DNA from: Bacteroidales bacterium
Lineage (GTDB): Bacteria > Bacteroidota > Bacteroidia > Bacteroidales > VadinHA17
Length of the DNA stretch: 64,000 nucleotides
Assembly (NCBI GenBank): GCA_022865305.1
Contig: JALHSP010000109.1
Span: forward strand, 1 to 64,000
Direction: 5' to 3'
Of the stretch, positions 54,215-63,181 are shown piece after piece (positions within the stretch are counted from its first letter, which is position 1; each line of letters opens with the position of its first letter). The notes beneath the pieces were generated by a model that was not told where the DNA came from, made no database searches, and worked only from the letters and a program-made list of their open reading frames with translations. Both the position numbers and the translations under genes were made by a program.

Positions 54215-56377
54215 ATGAACAGGAGAAATTTTATAAGGACTACATCAGTAATAGCTGGGGGTTATGCTATTTCAGAACCCTCAATATTTGAGAATGTCAG
54301 GATGCATCAAGAGACATCATGGTTCGACCGGCCGATGAGATGGGCACAGCTGACGCTTGTAGAAAATGATCCGGGTCGCTTTGATCCCGATTTCTGGCTC
54401 GCATATTTTAAGCGCGTTCATGCTGACGGTGCCACCCTGAGTGCCGGCGGGATTGTAGCATATTATCCCACTGATGTGCCGATGCACCACCGAAGCAACT
54501 GGCTGGGTGACTTTGATCCATTCGGATACCTGTTGGAAGGATGCCGTAAAATGAATATGCCGGTAATTGCCCGTACCGATCCTCATGCTACATGGCAGAA
54601 TGTATTCGAGGCTCATCCCGAATGGATCGCAGTGACTGCCAATGGTGAAAAACGTCGCCACTGGGCAAATCCGGAATTATGGGTGACATGTGCATTAGGT
54701 CCATATAATTTTGAGCTCATGACACAGGTACATAATGAAATAATGGAGAGATACCAGCCTGACGGCATTTTTTCCAACCGATGGGCCGGTCATGGTATTT
54801 GCTACTGCGAACACTGTAAAAAGAATTTCAGAGAATATTCCGGATTGGAACTGCCCGTAACCAGCAACCGGTTTGATCCGGCATACCAGAAATATTCGGA
54901 ATGGAATATTTCCCGCCTTAAAGACCTCTGGCTCCTTTGGGACAGTGTAATTAGAAAGCATAAATCTTCATCCCGGTTTATTCCCAACGGATTTCCTGAC
55001 AAAGTAATTACCGGTCAGCTTTCAGATATAGTATTTACCGATCATCAGGCAAGGAGCGGTGTAACAATGCCATGGTCTAACGGCAAAGTTGCAAAAGAAC
55101 TACGGGCGTCAATAGGCATGAAGCCGCTGGGAGGAATTTTCAGTGTGGGATTTGAGGAACAATACCGGTGGAAGGATTCAGTACAAAATGAGGCTGAGAT
55201 CAGGGTTTGGGTTGCGGAAGGTATTGCAAATGGTATGCGTCCATGGTTCACAAAATTTTCCGGTGTGCTTTACGACAGGCGCTGGCTCGATATAGTTGAA
55301 AAAATTTATAATACACATTACCGGAATGAGGGTTACCTGAGAAATACGGCTCCTCTTGCACGTGTAGGAATGGTGTTTTCTGAACAGACCAGAAATTATG
55401 GAGCTGAGAAGTGGCAGCAGAGAAGCGGCGATCATGCGCTTGGGATGTACCATGCTCTTATAGAGGACCGGATGCCATTCGAAATGGTCAATGATCGCCT
55501 GCTTGACACTGAACATCTGAAGCCTTTCCGTCTTCTGATTCTGCCAAACATTCCCACACTTTCCGTTAAACAGTGTAATCAGCTGAAGCAATTCGTTGAG
55601 GAAGGTGGCAGTCTGCTGGCTACTTTTGAGACATCACTCTATGATGAGAATGGTAAAAGACGAGAAGATTTCGGTCTTGCCGATCTGTTCGGGGTCTCTT
55701 ATGACGGAGGCGTTGAAGGACCAATGCAGAACAGCTATCTGCGCTTAAAAAGTGATCCGGCAACAAATCAATTTCATCCGGTGCTGAAAGGCCTTGAAGA
55801 TGCTTACAGGATTATCAACACAATCCACAGGATAAAAGTAAAATCCAGATCAGAATTTCCCGGTCCGGTTACTCTGATACCGACATATCCTGATCTGCCA
55901 ATGGAACATGTGTACCCGCGTTTTCCTGATACTGACATCCGTGAGCTTTACCTTCGCGATACCGGAAAAGGACGAATAGCTTATTTCCCCAACGATATTG
56001 ACCGGTCTTTCTGGCAAATAATGTGTGCCGATCATGGTAAGCTTCTCCGAAATACAATCCGCTGGGCTCTTAACGAAGAACCGATAGCTGAAGTAAAAGG
56101 CCCGGGCGTAGTGGATGTAACTGTCTGGCGCCAGGAGCACTCCATGACTGTTCATCTGGTAAACCTGACTAACCCTATGATGATGAAAGGGCCTTTCCGC
56201 GAGCTGATACCTGTATCCGCACAGGCAGTAATTAAAGTTCCTCAGAATTTAAAAGTGTCTGCAGTACACTTATTGGTTAGTGGACAAAAGCTGTCTGCTG
56301 AAATAAAAGAAAATAAGGTAATACTGAATATCCCGCAGATACCTGATCACGAGATTATCGCAATTGATTTGATATAA
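54215..56377 (+). CDS. Tat-exported glycoside hydrolase-like protein with beta-galactosidase trimerization-type domain
   Basis: NRRNFIRTTSVIAGGYAI is a twin-arginine signal. Residues about 40-340 form a TIM barrel (RWAQLTLVENDPGRFDPDFW, ATLSAGGIVAYYPTDVPMHH, NRWAGHGICYCEHCKKNFREY with a Cys-x2-Cys pair). Residues about 380-560 resemble the beta-galactosidase trimerization or glutamine-amidotransferase-like domain (LLILPNIPTLSVKQCNQLKQF, EEGGSLLATFETSLYDENG). A beta-rich end follows. The catalytic pair cannot be fixed by eye. It is followed 23 bases later by an enolase-superfamily gene, also Tat-exported, so both probably handle the same glycan. Confidence 0.75.
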   Translation: MNRRNFIRTTSVIAGGYAISEPSIFENVRMHQETSWFDRPMRWAQLTLVENDPGRFDPDFWLAYFKRVHADGATLSAGGIVAYYPTDVPMHHRSNWLGDFDPFGYLLEGCRKMNMPVIARTDPHATWQNVFEAHPEWIAVTANGEKRRHWANPELWVTCALGPYNFELMTQVHNEIMERYQPDGIFSNRWAGHGICYCEHCKKNFREYSGLELPVTSNRFDPAYQKYSEWNISRLKDLWLLWDSVIRKHKSSSRFIPNGFPDKVITGQLSDIVFTDHQARSGVTMPWSNGKVAKELRASIGMKPLGGIFSVGFEEQYRWKDSVQNEAEIRVWVAEGIANGMRPWFTKFSGVLYDRRWLDIVEKIYNTHYRNEGYLRNTAPLARVGMVFSEQTRNYGAEKWQQRSGDHALGMYHALIEDRMPFEMVNDRLLDTEHLKPFRLLILPNIPTLSVKQCNQLKQFVEEGGSLLATFETSLYDENGKRREDFGLADLFGVSYDGGVEGPMQNSYLRLKSDPATNQFHPVLKGLEDAYRIINTIHRIKVKSRSEFPGPVTLIPTYPDLPMEHVYPRFPDTDIRELYLRDTGKGRIAYFPNDIDRSFWQIMCADHGKLLRNTIRWALNEEPIAEVKGPGVVDVTVWRQEHSMTVHLVNLTNPMMMKGPFRELIPVSAQAVIKVPQNLKVSAVHLLVSGQKLSAEIKENKVILNIPQIPDHEIIAIDLI

Positions 56378-56400
56378 CTAACACGAAATAAAACAGATTT

Positions 56401-57690
56401 ATGAAAACCGATCGTCGCACATTCATTACAACTTCCATTGCCGGCGGACTGGCTGCCACATTGCCGCTGTCATCCTGCCGCAAAGTTATGCAAGGCTCTG
56501 ATTCGGAAACGTATAGAGTTAATTACCAGAGGCTTGATGAAATACTTAAACAACCTGTATTTAAGAAAGCACTGTTTAATTCACCCGTAATTATTGAATC
56601 GCTTGAATTGCTCCGCTACAGGAATAGTTTTTTATGCCGGGTAAGATCTAAAGACGGGGCTGAGGGTATTTCAGTTGGCCATAGCGGGCAGTTAAGGTCA
56701 TTATACCCGATTTTTACTAACCTTTTACAACCTTTTTTTATCAATAAAGATGCCCGTGACCTTGATCTTTTACTGGAAAAAGTTTTTATCTACAATCTGA
56801 ATTTCAGGTTATCAGGGATGGCTCTTGGGGTACCCCTTGCCACTATTGAGTTTGCAATCCTTGATATGATGGGGCGCATTGCGGGGAAGTCTATTGGCGA
56901 ACTGATAGGCAATATCTATAATCCTGAAGTCGCGGTTTACCAGGCAACCGAATACCGGGAAAAACCGGTGGCAGAATCAATGGAACTGATTATTCGCGAT
57001 GTAAAGGAATACAATGCCAGAGCTCTAAAGATCAAGGTCGGGGGATTAATGTTCATGACTGATGATATTAATGCCTCAGGTCCTCCCGGAAGAACTGAAG
57101 AAATTGTTCCACTGGTCAGAAAGACATTCGGAGATGATATGGTTCTCTATGCCGACTCAAATGGATTCTATTCAGTAGAAGAAGCTATCCGTGCAGGGAG
57201 ATTACTGGAAGAATACGGTTTTGAGTTTTTTGAAGAGCCTGTTCCCTTTGACTGGTATGAGGAGACAAAAAAGGTCGCCGATGTACTTTCAATTCCTGTT
57301 GCAGGAGGAGAACAGGAATACAGCCTTCATGGATTTCGCTGGTTAATAGCAAATGACGGCTTGCAGGTTGTTCAGCCTGATACTTATTATTTCGGAGGAA
57401 TGATCCGTTCAATGAAAGTTGCTCTTATGGCAAATGAATTCGGAAAATTATGTACACCTCACATGTCAGGAGGCGGATTGGGATTCCTCTATATGATGCA
57501 TTTTGTATCAGCTCTTCCCAATGCCCTGCCTTACCATGAATTCAAAGGATTAAATACTGATGTTGTTTTTGAATGTAAAACATCCCCTTTAAAAAGTGTT
57601 GATGGGTTGATTAAAGTTCCGACAGGTCCGGGTTCAGGAGTGGAAATAGATCCGGAATTTATCAGCAAGCATAAGATTGTACAAACATAG
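56401..57690 (+). CDS. Tat-exported enolase-superfamily sugar-acid dehydratase-like enzyme
   Basis: [20 protein letters not shown] is a twin-arginine signal. The 429-residue product has the dehydratase-type active site: KIK at about 210-212 (ALKIKVGG), Asp about 252 in YADSNGFY, Glu about 278 in FFEEPVPFD, Glu about 304 in AGGEQEYS and His about 354 in [13 protein letters not shown] Lys-and-His pair is typical of galactonate, gluconate and mandelate-type dehydratases, in contrast to the copy at 16.8 kb. The substrate is a sugar acid by analogy. It shares the short intergenic gap and strand with the glycoside hydrolase-like gene. Confidence 0.84.
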   Translation: MKTDRRTFITTSIAGGLAATLPLSSCRKVMQGSDSETYRVNYQRLDEILKQPVFKKALFNSPVIIESLELLRYRNSFLCRVRSKDGAEGISVGHSGQLRSLYPIFTNLLQPFFINKDARDLDLLLEKVFIYNLNFRLSGMALGVPLATIEFAILDMMGRIAGKSIGELIGNIYNPEVAVYQATEYREKPVAESMELIIRDVKEYNARALKIKVGGLMFMTDDINASGPPGRTEEIVPLVRKTFGDDMVLYADSNGFYSVEEAIRAGRLLEEYGFEFFEEPVPFDWYEETKKVADVLSIPVAGGEQEYSLHGFRWLIANDGLQVVQPDTYYFGGMIRSMKVALMANEFGKLCTPHMSGGGLGFLYMMHFVSALPNALPYHEFKGLNTDVVFECKTSPLKSVDGLIKVPTGPGSGVEIDPEFISKHKIVQT

Positions 57691-57742
57691 AGTGCAGCAG
57701 CAGGTAGAATGGCAGTCACTCTAAATATAAATCCTGTCACTT

Positions 57743-57772
57743 TTGACAATTTAAAAATCTTTTATAACTTTA
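57743..57772 (+). promoter_or_regulatory. Bacteroidota-type promoter for the DUF937 gene
   Basis: A -33 TTG at 57743-57745 and a -7 TAACTTTA (seven of eight matches to TAnnTTTG) at 57765-57772 are 19 bases apart, the usual spacing. The gene starts at 57839, leaving a leader of about 60 bases. Confidence 0.5.
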
Positions 57773-57838
57773 GATTTATTCGGATCAGGAAAGACTTTTC
57801 GGATTTCAAATTTATGTTTCATATAAATTAATCCGACT

Positions 57839-58315
57839 ATGGCAAATTATATTGATGAGTTCATGAAGAACTACGGTCCTGAAGTAACCAGGCAGATGTC
57901 TTCGAATTTTAATATTGACCAGGGAACAGTGCAGAAACTTATCCCTCAGCTGGCTCCCCTTATTCTCAGCGGCCTGAAAAGGCAAAAAGATGACCAGGGA
58001 GGTGATGAAAGGGTGGATCACATTTTGAACAAATATGGTGATTCATCAGTTCTGAATAACATAAAGGACCTGATCTCTTCCAAAGCCACTGATACCTCCA
58101 CCGATGCCAACTTAGGCGGATTGCTGGGAACGGGAGGAGGCACACTCGCTGCCCAGACACTAGGAAAACAGATGAATGTCGACTCCTCAGTGATTCAGAA
58201 GATGATACCCGCATTGGCTCCTCTGATTCTCGGAGCTTTGACCAAAAAGCGGGACGCCAGTTCATCAGGCATCTCCGGCATAGGATCACTCCTTGGAGGT
58301 ATACTGCGCAGATAG
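57839..58315 (+). CDS. DUF937 protein
   Basis: A 158-residue soluble protein with the DUF937 pattern repeated twice: VQKLIPQLAPLILSGLKRQK and IQKMIPALAPLILGALTKKR. Between the two halves is a Gly/Thr/Ser-rich linker (NLGGLLGTGGGTLAA) and the end is Gly-rich. Such proteins are common in bacteria but their function is not established. It is monocistronic with its own promoter and convergent with DUF2784. Confidence 0.82.
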   Translation: MANYIDEFMKNYGPEVTRQMSSNFNIDQGTVQKLIPQLAPLILSGLKRQKDDQGGDERVDHILNKYGDSSVLNNIKDLISSKATDTSTDANLGGLLGTGGGTLAAQTLGKQMNVDSSVIQKMIPALAPLILGALTKKRDASSSGISGIGSLLGGILRR

Positions 58316-58355
58316 TTTAAAAGCCTTCAGGATTATTCTTATTCATTTTTATCAT

Positions 58356-58370
58356 GCAGCGTAGTGCTGC
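58356..58370 (+). terminator. Possible terminator between DUF937 and DUF2784
   Basis: GCAGC and GCTGC form a five-base stem with a five-base loop, extended loosely by flanking bases, and a run of T follows at 58378-58388. The stem is short, so the call is tentative. Confidence 0.3.
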
Positions 58371-58377
58371 GCGAATG

Positions 58378-58758
58378 TTATTTTTTTGCTTTCACGTAAT
58401 CCCTTATATTTAAAAGTAAGGAGATGACTATAGCCGCAAGGAACGTATAAAGGGTGACTTTATCTACAAGCGAAGCACTAATATCCAGCCCTGTAATTCT
58501 GTCTGCCAGGTATTTCATATAAGAGCTCGGAAGATCGGTTACTCCAAGCTTATTAAGAACACTGAAATGCCAGTCTGTCAGAGGACAATAACCTAGTGTT
58601 CCGACCAACAGACCAAGAAATAACCACGATGCACCGGTTAATCCCAGTATAACCAGGTTGTAGATTCTTGTTTTTTTCCAGATCCAGCCAAAAAGGTTAA
58701 AGAGGACCACGGAAGAATGGAAGATGACAAAAAATATGTCGAGGATGTGGTAAATCAT
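58378..58758 (-). CDS. DUF2784 membrane protein
   Basis: A 126-residue protein with four membrane helices and the DUF2784 pattern: FFVIFHSSVVLFNLFGWIWKKTR near the start, LVILGLTGASWLFLGLLVGTLGYCPLTDWHF in the middle (about 36-66, with the conserved YCPLTDWH) and a C-terminal helix plus Lys-rich end. It is an inner-membrane protein of unknown function that is common in Bacteroidota and related groups. The gene stands alone and faces DUF937. Confidence 0.85.
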   Translation of the reverse strand: MIYHILDIFFVIFHSSVVLFNLFGWIWKKTRIYNLVILGLTGASWLFLGLLVGTLGYCPLTDWHFSVLNKLGVTDLPSSYMKYLADRITGLDISASLVDKVTLYTFLAAIVISLLLNIRDYVKAKK

Positions 58759-58806
58759 TAATAATTATTGTACAGATTCAAATTTCGTAAAAATATTGAC
58801 ATAAAG

Positions 58807-58906
58807 GTTGAGCGTTTAGCGTTCCGCGTGCCGCATGCCGGGTTGCAGGTTCCCCCTTTGAAGGGGGCCAGGGGGATGTCAGATTGCAGATTGCATGTTG
58901 CAGGCT
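58807..58906. repeat. Composite intergenic repeat: GGTTGC words plus one arm of the G/C-run element
   Basis: In sequence order: gagcgtttagcgttccgcgtgc-like words, ccgggttgcaggt at about 58838, then the arm ttccccctttgaaggggg continuing to ccagggggatgtc (58850-58880), then agattgcagattgcatgttgcagg. It joins both repeat families in one 100-base stretch. An open frame spans it but has no recognisable protein and is taken as chance. Confidence 0.6.
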
Positions 58907-59037
58907 ATGTCTGCTCAATCATAGAATTATACGATTCGCACCTGCTATTTAACAGTTCAGCATCTTTTATTTTTATCCGGTGGATTCATATTGTTTCTTT
59001 GAATCAGATTAATTGTTAAAACATAAAAATTAATGAG

Positions 59038-59883
59038 ATGAAAAGAAAATTCTTTCCGGTTATTGCAGGTGTTTTAATGATCTCAGGATTTATTTCACCT
59101 GTTGTCAGCAACGGACAAAAGACACTGATTAAAAAATATCTTACAGAATTGCCTCTAGGCAGACCGGTAAATGATGGTTTGCTTCAAAAGTACAGGATGA
59201 TTGCTGTTTATACAAACATGGATCTTTACGGGAAATTCATGTCTAAGACAAAAGTTTCCGGGGATTATACCAGGGGTCTTGCAGGGGACAGTGCCTCTTG
59301 GAAAAATGTTTTCATTTCGGGTTCACAGATTTACGATGAACCATTTTCACAGGGTGTCCGGCAGGATTATATGGAAAACTACAGATATATCCCCTCTCCG
59401 GAAATGCTGAAGGAGGAGTCATTCAGGAATTTTCCTTCATCTCCCGAAAATATTTTTGCCAGAAACCTGATCTGGGATATGTTTTCATTTGAAATTTTTG
59501 CATGGACTTACTGTGATTCGCTGAAAATAAATAAGACTTATGTATTACCGGATATAACAGGGCAATTTGATATGGCAGATATTGGTAAATACTCCCATAA
59601 CAAGATAATGTTAACATGGAGGGGAATTTCAGAGGTTAATAACGAATTATGCGCTGTACTGGAATTCAATGCTATTGATAACAGGATTGAAATGAACATG
59701 GCGCAGATTAAAACCAAAGGAACAGAACAATACTGGGGTACCATCCTGATCTCACTTAAGACGAAAAACATTGAACATGCGGTAATGTATGGGGGAACTA
59801 TCCAGGAGATAGAAGTTAACGGGCTGAAAGACAAATTTCTGGTAAAAACAATAAGGGAACTTGAAGTTAATAAAATTCAGTAA
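59038..59883 (+). CDS. Unknown secreted protein upstream of a LytS/LytT pair
   Basis: I do not recognise the family. It is 281 residues with a signal peptide (ITSGF-like hydrophobic start, ending near VVSNGQK). The mature part has DLYGKFMSKTKVSGDYTRGL, YIPSPEMLKEESFRNFPSS and a beta-rich end with ILISLKTKNIEHAVMYGGT. It lies 21 bases before the sensor kinase gene on the same strand and could be its ligand-binding partner or target; that is inference from position. Confidence 0.6.
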   Translation: MKRKFFPVIAGVLMISGFISPVVSNGQKTLIKKYLTELPLGRPVNDGLLQKYRMIAVYTNMDLYGKFMSKTKVSGDYTRGLAGDSASWKNVFISGSQIYDEPFSQGVRQDYMENYRYIPSPEMLKEESFRNFPSSPENIFARNLIWDMFSFEIFAWTYCDSLKINKTYVLPDITGQFDMADIGKYSHNKIMLTWRGISEVNNELCAVLEFNAIDNRIEMNMAQIKTKGTEQYWGTILISLKTKNIEHAVMYGGTIQEIEVNGLKDKFLVKTIRELEVNKIQ

Positions 59884-59904
59884 GTAACACTTACCTTTGA
59901 AGGA

Positions 59905-60954
59905 ATGAAAACACTGACATTTGAAAATTTACTTGAAAAAAAGAGCCTGCTGTTACATTTGACGATTATTCTTATGTCATTTATCATTGCAGTGCTATTT
60001 TCAGTATTAAGGCCGGGGCTGGTTACTGCTGAGGATCAAATCAGTCTCTTCATCCTGCTTTTAATACAGCTTGAACTGTTCATCTACGTCGCCCGCAAAA
60101 TCTTCAGGAGAATAAAACCCGGTGCTAACCGGGAAGAGTTGACAAAAATAATACTTTCGCGGTTTGCCTTATTTCTTGTTATCTGTTTTATTATTGCCCT
60201 GATTGTAAATATGTTTTCCATAACTGTTATCAGCCTGATCAAGGATAAGGATCCGGCAGGTGCAATTACAGGCTTTTTTAGTCAGGGATTTGGAGAATGG
60301 TTAAAGGCAACAATCGGCGGATTGCTTTTTGGCGCCGCAATATTCATTTTCATACAATGGCAGGATGCTCTCAAAAGAGAACAGAAACTTCGTGAGGAAA
60401 ATCTCATTTTCCAGAATGAAACACTGAAAAACCAGGTTAATCCTCATTTCCTCTTTAATAGTTTAAATACCATTTCATCCTTAATTCAGTTACAACCAGA
60501 AACAGCTGAAAAGTTTATAAATAATCTCTCTTCTGTCTACCGTTATATTCTTGAAAATGGTCCAAGAGATAAAGTAGCGCTTAAATCAGAACTTGATTTT
60601 ATTATCGGTTATTTTAATCTGCATGAGGTAAGGGATGAAGAAAAAATAATACTCAATATTGAAGAAATTGATACAGGTAAGTTCGAGATACTTCCGGTTT
60701 CATTACAAATACTAATTGAGAATGCGATAAAGCATAATATTGCAACAAGGGAGAATCCGTTGAGAATTTCAATTTATATTGAAGGTCAATATATTGTGGT
60801 AAACAATAATTTGCAGAAAAAAGCAACACAATTACAATCTATGAAAATAGGACTTAAGAACCTTTCTGAACGAATCAGACTCACAACCGGAAAAGATCTG
60901 GTTATTGAAGAAACCAATAATTATTTCGTTGTAAAATTGCCTTTATTAAAATGA
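59905..60954 (+). CDS. LytS-family sensor histidine kinase
   Basis: Four membrane helices lie at about 16-150 (LTIILMSFIIAVLFSVLRPG, FALFLVICFIIALIV). The His_kinase domain follows, with the phosphoacceptor His about 181 in NQVNPHFLFNSLNTISSLI, and the ATP-binding domain at about 260-349 (ILIENAIKHNI, then MKIGLKNLSERIRLTTG). No extracellular sensor domain is seen, so it may read membrane state or a partner protein such as the secreted product encoded just before it. The gene overlaps the response regulator by four bases (ATGA), so they are translated together. Confidence 0.9.
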   Translation: MKTLTFENLLEKKSLLLHLTIILMSFIIAVLFSVLRPGLVTAEDQISLFILLLIQLELFIYVARKIFRRIKPGANREELTKIILSRFALFLVICFIIALIVNMFSITVISLIKDKDPAGAITGFFSQGFGEWLKATIGGLLFGAAIFIFIQWQDALKREQKLREENLIFQNETLKNQVNPHFLFNSLNTISSLIQLQPETAEKFINNLSSVYRYILENGPRDKVALKSELDFIIGYFNLHEVRDEEKIILNIEEIDTGKFEILPVSLQILIENAIKHNIATRENPLRISIYIEGQYIVVNNNLQKKATQLQSMKIGLKNLSERIRLTTGKDLVIEETNNYFVVKLPLLK

Positions 60955-61709
60955 ATATCCTGATTGTTGAGAATGAGACACCTGCTGCCGACAAGATCGT
61001 CCAGCTTCTGGAAAAAATCGATAAATCCATAACAGTTCTGGGTGTTGTTGAGACTGTCGAAGAAGCAATAAACCGGTTACAGATGAAACCACAACCGGAT
61101 CTTATCTTTATGGATATACAGCTTGATGACGGACTTTGCTTTGAGATTTTCGAAACAATCAGTGTTGACACGCCGGTAATTTTTACTACGGCTTACGATG
61201 AGTACACACTCAAAGCTTTTAAGGTAAACAGTGTCGACTATCTCCTGAAACCAATTGATGAAGAGGCGCTTGTATCAGCTCTGAGTAAATTTAAAAAGCT
61301 TTATTACGTTGATAAAGATCCATTTAAGAGGGATTTCAAGCAACTTATTAATGAGTTCAGGAATCAATATAAATCGAGGTTCCTTATTAAAATCGGAAAT
61401 AAATATAAGTCAGTGCCAGCAAAAGAGATCAGCCACTTTCACATAAGCGAACGAAATGTCTTTCTGTGCGATTTTCTAAGTAAAGACTATGGAGTTGATT
61501 ACTCACTGGAACAATTGCAAACTATCCTGGATCCTCGTAAGTTCTTCAGAATTAACCGTGAATGTATCATTAACATCGATGCAATAGCCTTAATGTACAG
61601 TTACTCTTCGAGCAGGTTACAGCTGACTTTGAAAAATAAAGAAACGGGCGATCTTTATGTTGTAAGCCGGGAGAAGGTTGCTGATTTTAAAAAATGGGTT
61701 GATAAATAA
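60951..61709 (+). CDS. LytTR-family response regulator
   Basis: An N-terminal receiver (about 1-115) with the phosphorylation site Asp about 55 in LIFMDIQLDDG, the conserved Thr in IFTTAYDEY and Lys in VDYLLKPID. A C-terminal LytTR DNA-binding domain (about 145-250) with RFLIKIGNKYKSVPAKEISHFHISER and FFRINRECIINIDAI. It is coupled to the LytS kinase by a four-base overlap. Its regulon is unknown but probably includes the secreted gene upstream. Confidence 0.92.
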   Translation: MNILIVENETPAADKIVQLLEKIDKSITVLGVVETVEEAINRLQMKPQPDLIFMDIQLDDGLCFEIFETISVDTPVIFTTAYDEYTLKAFKVNSVDYLLKPIDEEALVSALSKFKKLYYVDKDPFKRDFKQLINEFRNQYKSRFLIKIGNKYKSVPAKEISHFHISERNVFLCDFLSKDYGVDYSLEQLQTILDPRKFFRINRECIINIDAIALMYSYSSSRLQLTLKNKETGDLYVVSREKVADFKKWVDK

Positions 61710-61737
61710 TAGTCATGCAGCCGTGTCAAAGCGAATA

Positions 61738-61757
61738 TCCCGACCGAAGTGTCGGGA
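61738..61757. repeat. Palindromic element TCCCGAC-loop-GTCGGGA with downstream words
   Basis: A perfect seven-base inverted repeat around a six-base loop lies between LytT and the convergent GH8 gene. It is followed at 61801-61829 by ccgagcaacgagcaccgaga and accgagcaa, another short tandem-word stretch. It could act as a bidirectional terminator, but no U-run follows. Confidence 0.5.
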
Positions 61758-61832
61758 CGGTCGTGCAGTCATATGTTTCGGGTTTAGTGCAAGTAATTGA
61801 CCGAGCAACGAGCACCGAGAACCGAGCAAATA

Positions 61833-63170
61833 CTACAGCTTCGGCATCCAGATCCGAAATTCCCCGCTGCAATGAAGCATACCCATAAGATATAGCAAGC
61901 CGTCGTAATATCTCTCATTAAATGCTGATGGTATTGGTGTATTCCAGAGTGCTTCAACAAAGTCCTTTGCCGGTGGATGGGTAGCAGCAAGACTGACAAC
62001 CGCATTTGTTGCAATGAGTCCTTTAGCATGGCCTTTATTGAGCATCTGCCCGTCAAGAGTATATTCTGTTCCATACGTTTCCATCCCCTGGGAGGCAAAA
62101 AATGCCTGGATACGGTTACTCAGCTCCACCTCACGCGGATCTTTTTGCCACCACGACCAGTCAACTGCCCAGTTCATCTGAGTTCTTCTTGCGTCGAAAG
62201 AGAAATTGGACGAACGCTGATTCCATCGTGTGGAATGTGGCGTACCATCAAAGTTGGCATAATCGGGTACAAGACCTGTCTTCGGATTTGCTGTCTTCCG
62301 GAAGAAGTTACGGCTTGTATCGGCTGCTGCTGCCCAGAATGACCTGTCGGCCTCCGGTCCCCACCTTGCCCATAGTTCATAAAATGCCGGAAGATGATAT
62401 GAAGGATCAGTAAATCCCCAGCTGCCACTATCCGGAACAAAACGTATCATCTTTGCTTCCTCGTTTACCATATTGTGAACAGTCCGGGGACCGAATTTTG
62501 TCATTCCTCTTTTTAAAGGACGGTGTCTGATTGCTGTCAGTATCTTATCAGCCCATGCTTTATAGTCATATATACCTGTACCATTCCCCCAGCGACCTGC
62601 TGCAAAGTAAAGTGCCATAACCATATATTCCTCTCCGTCAGGTGCAGGTGTTTCGGAGTTGGGTGTGCCATCTGTCTTCAGCGACCAGGAAAAGTATCCT
62701 TCCGAAGGATGCTTTGGATCACTTACATACATGTAGGCCATCGCCCAGTTCCAGATTGCATCGAACTCAGCTTTTTTGTTCATCTGAACCGCTATCATCA
62801 TACCATATGATATCCCTTCGCTTCTGACATCGTAATGAAGTACATCGCTGACGTAAGCAAGCAGACCATTTTCGTTCCTGCCTGCCTCAAAATAAACTGC
62901 CTGGGTTGCGGAATCACCATGGAAAAGCTGCCGGAAAGCAGCTTCGTTTTTTGCAGTGATCTCCTGCTGTGAATGTCCGTTCTCAAGAAACAGGTTCCGG
63001 TACTTTCCCGTTGCAAATGCACCTGATCCATCTTCCTGTTTGACCCGGGCGGTTGATGGAGCGGTCTTATTCTGACACGATAAGATGACGAAGAATAAAA
63101 CAATAATTACAGCCGACAATTTTACCATTCCGTAATTCAATGGCAAAACGCTTGACTGAGTGAATTTCAT
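61833..63170 (-). CDS. GH8 reducing-end xylose-releasing exo-oligoxylanase-like lipoprotein
   Basis: The signal MVKLSAVIIVLFFVILSC (start at 63170, or at 63128 for the tighter signal) ends in a lipobox. The 445-residue body is the GH8 (alpha/alpha)6 barrel: YDVRSEGISYGMMIAVQM with the general acid Glu about 118, TPAPDGEEYMVMALYFAA with Asp about 178, and WGFTDPSYHLPAFYELWA. This pattern is close to Rex, which trims xylose from the reducing end of xylo-oligosaccharides. A role in xylan breakdown is likely. Convergent with LytT; the RraA-family gene lies 11 bases upstream on the same strand. Confidence 0.9.
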   Translation of the reverse strand: MKFTQSSVLPLNYGMVKLSAVIIVLFFVILSCQNKTAPSTARVKQEDGSGAFATGKYRNLFLENGHSQQEITAKNEAAFRQLFHGDSATQAVYFEAGRNENGLLAYVSDVLHYDVRSEGISYGMMIAVQMNKKAEFDAIWNWAMAYMYVSDPKHPSEGYFSWSLKTDGTPNSETPAPDGEEYMVMALYFAAGRWGNGTGIYDYKAWADKILTAIRHRPLKRGMTKFGPRTVHNMVNEEAKMIRFVPDSGSWGFTDPSYHLPAFYELWARWGPEADRSFWAAAADTSRNFFRKTANPKTGLVPDYANFDGTPHSTRWNQRSSNFSFDARRTQMNWAVDWSWWQKDPREVELSNRIQAFFASQGMETYGTEYTLDGQMLNKGHAKGLIATNAVVSLAATHPPAKDFVEALWNTPIPSAFNERYYDGLLYLMGMLHCSGEFRIWMPKL

Positions 63171-63181
63171 ATTAGTCGTTT

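Noticed and set aside
58768-59019. An 83-residue plus-strand open frame before the secreted gene
   Set aside because: It covers the intergenic repeat (58807-58906) and its sequence has low-complexity, repeat-derived composition.
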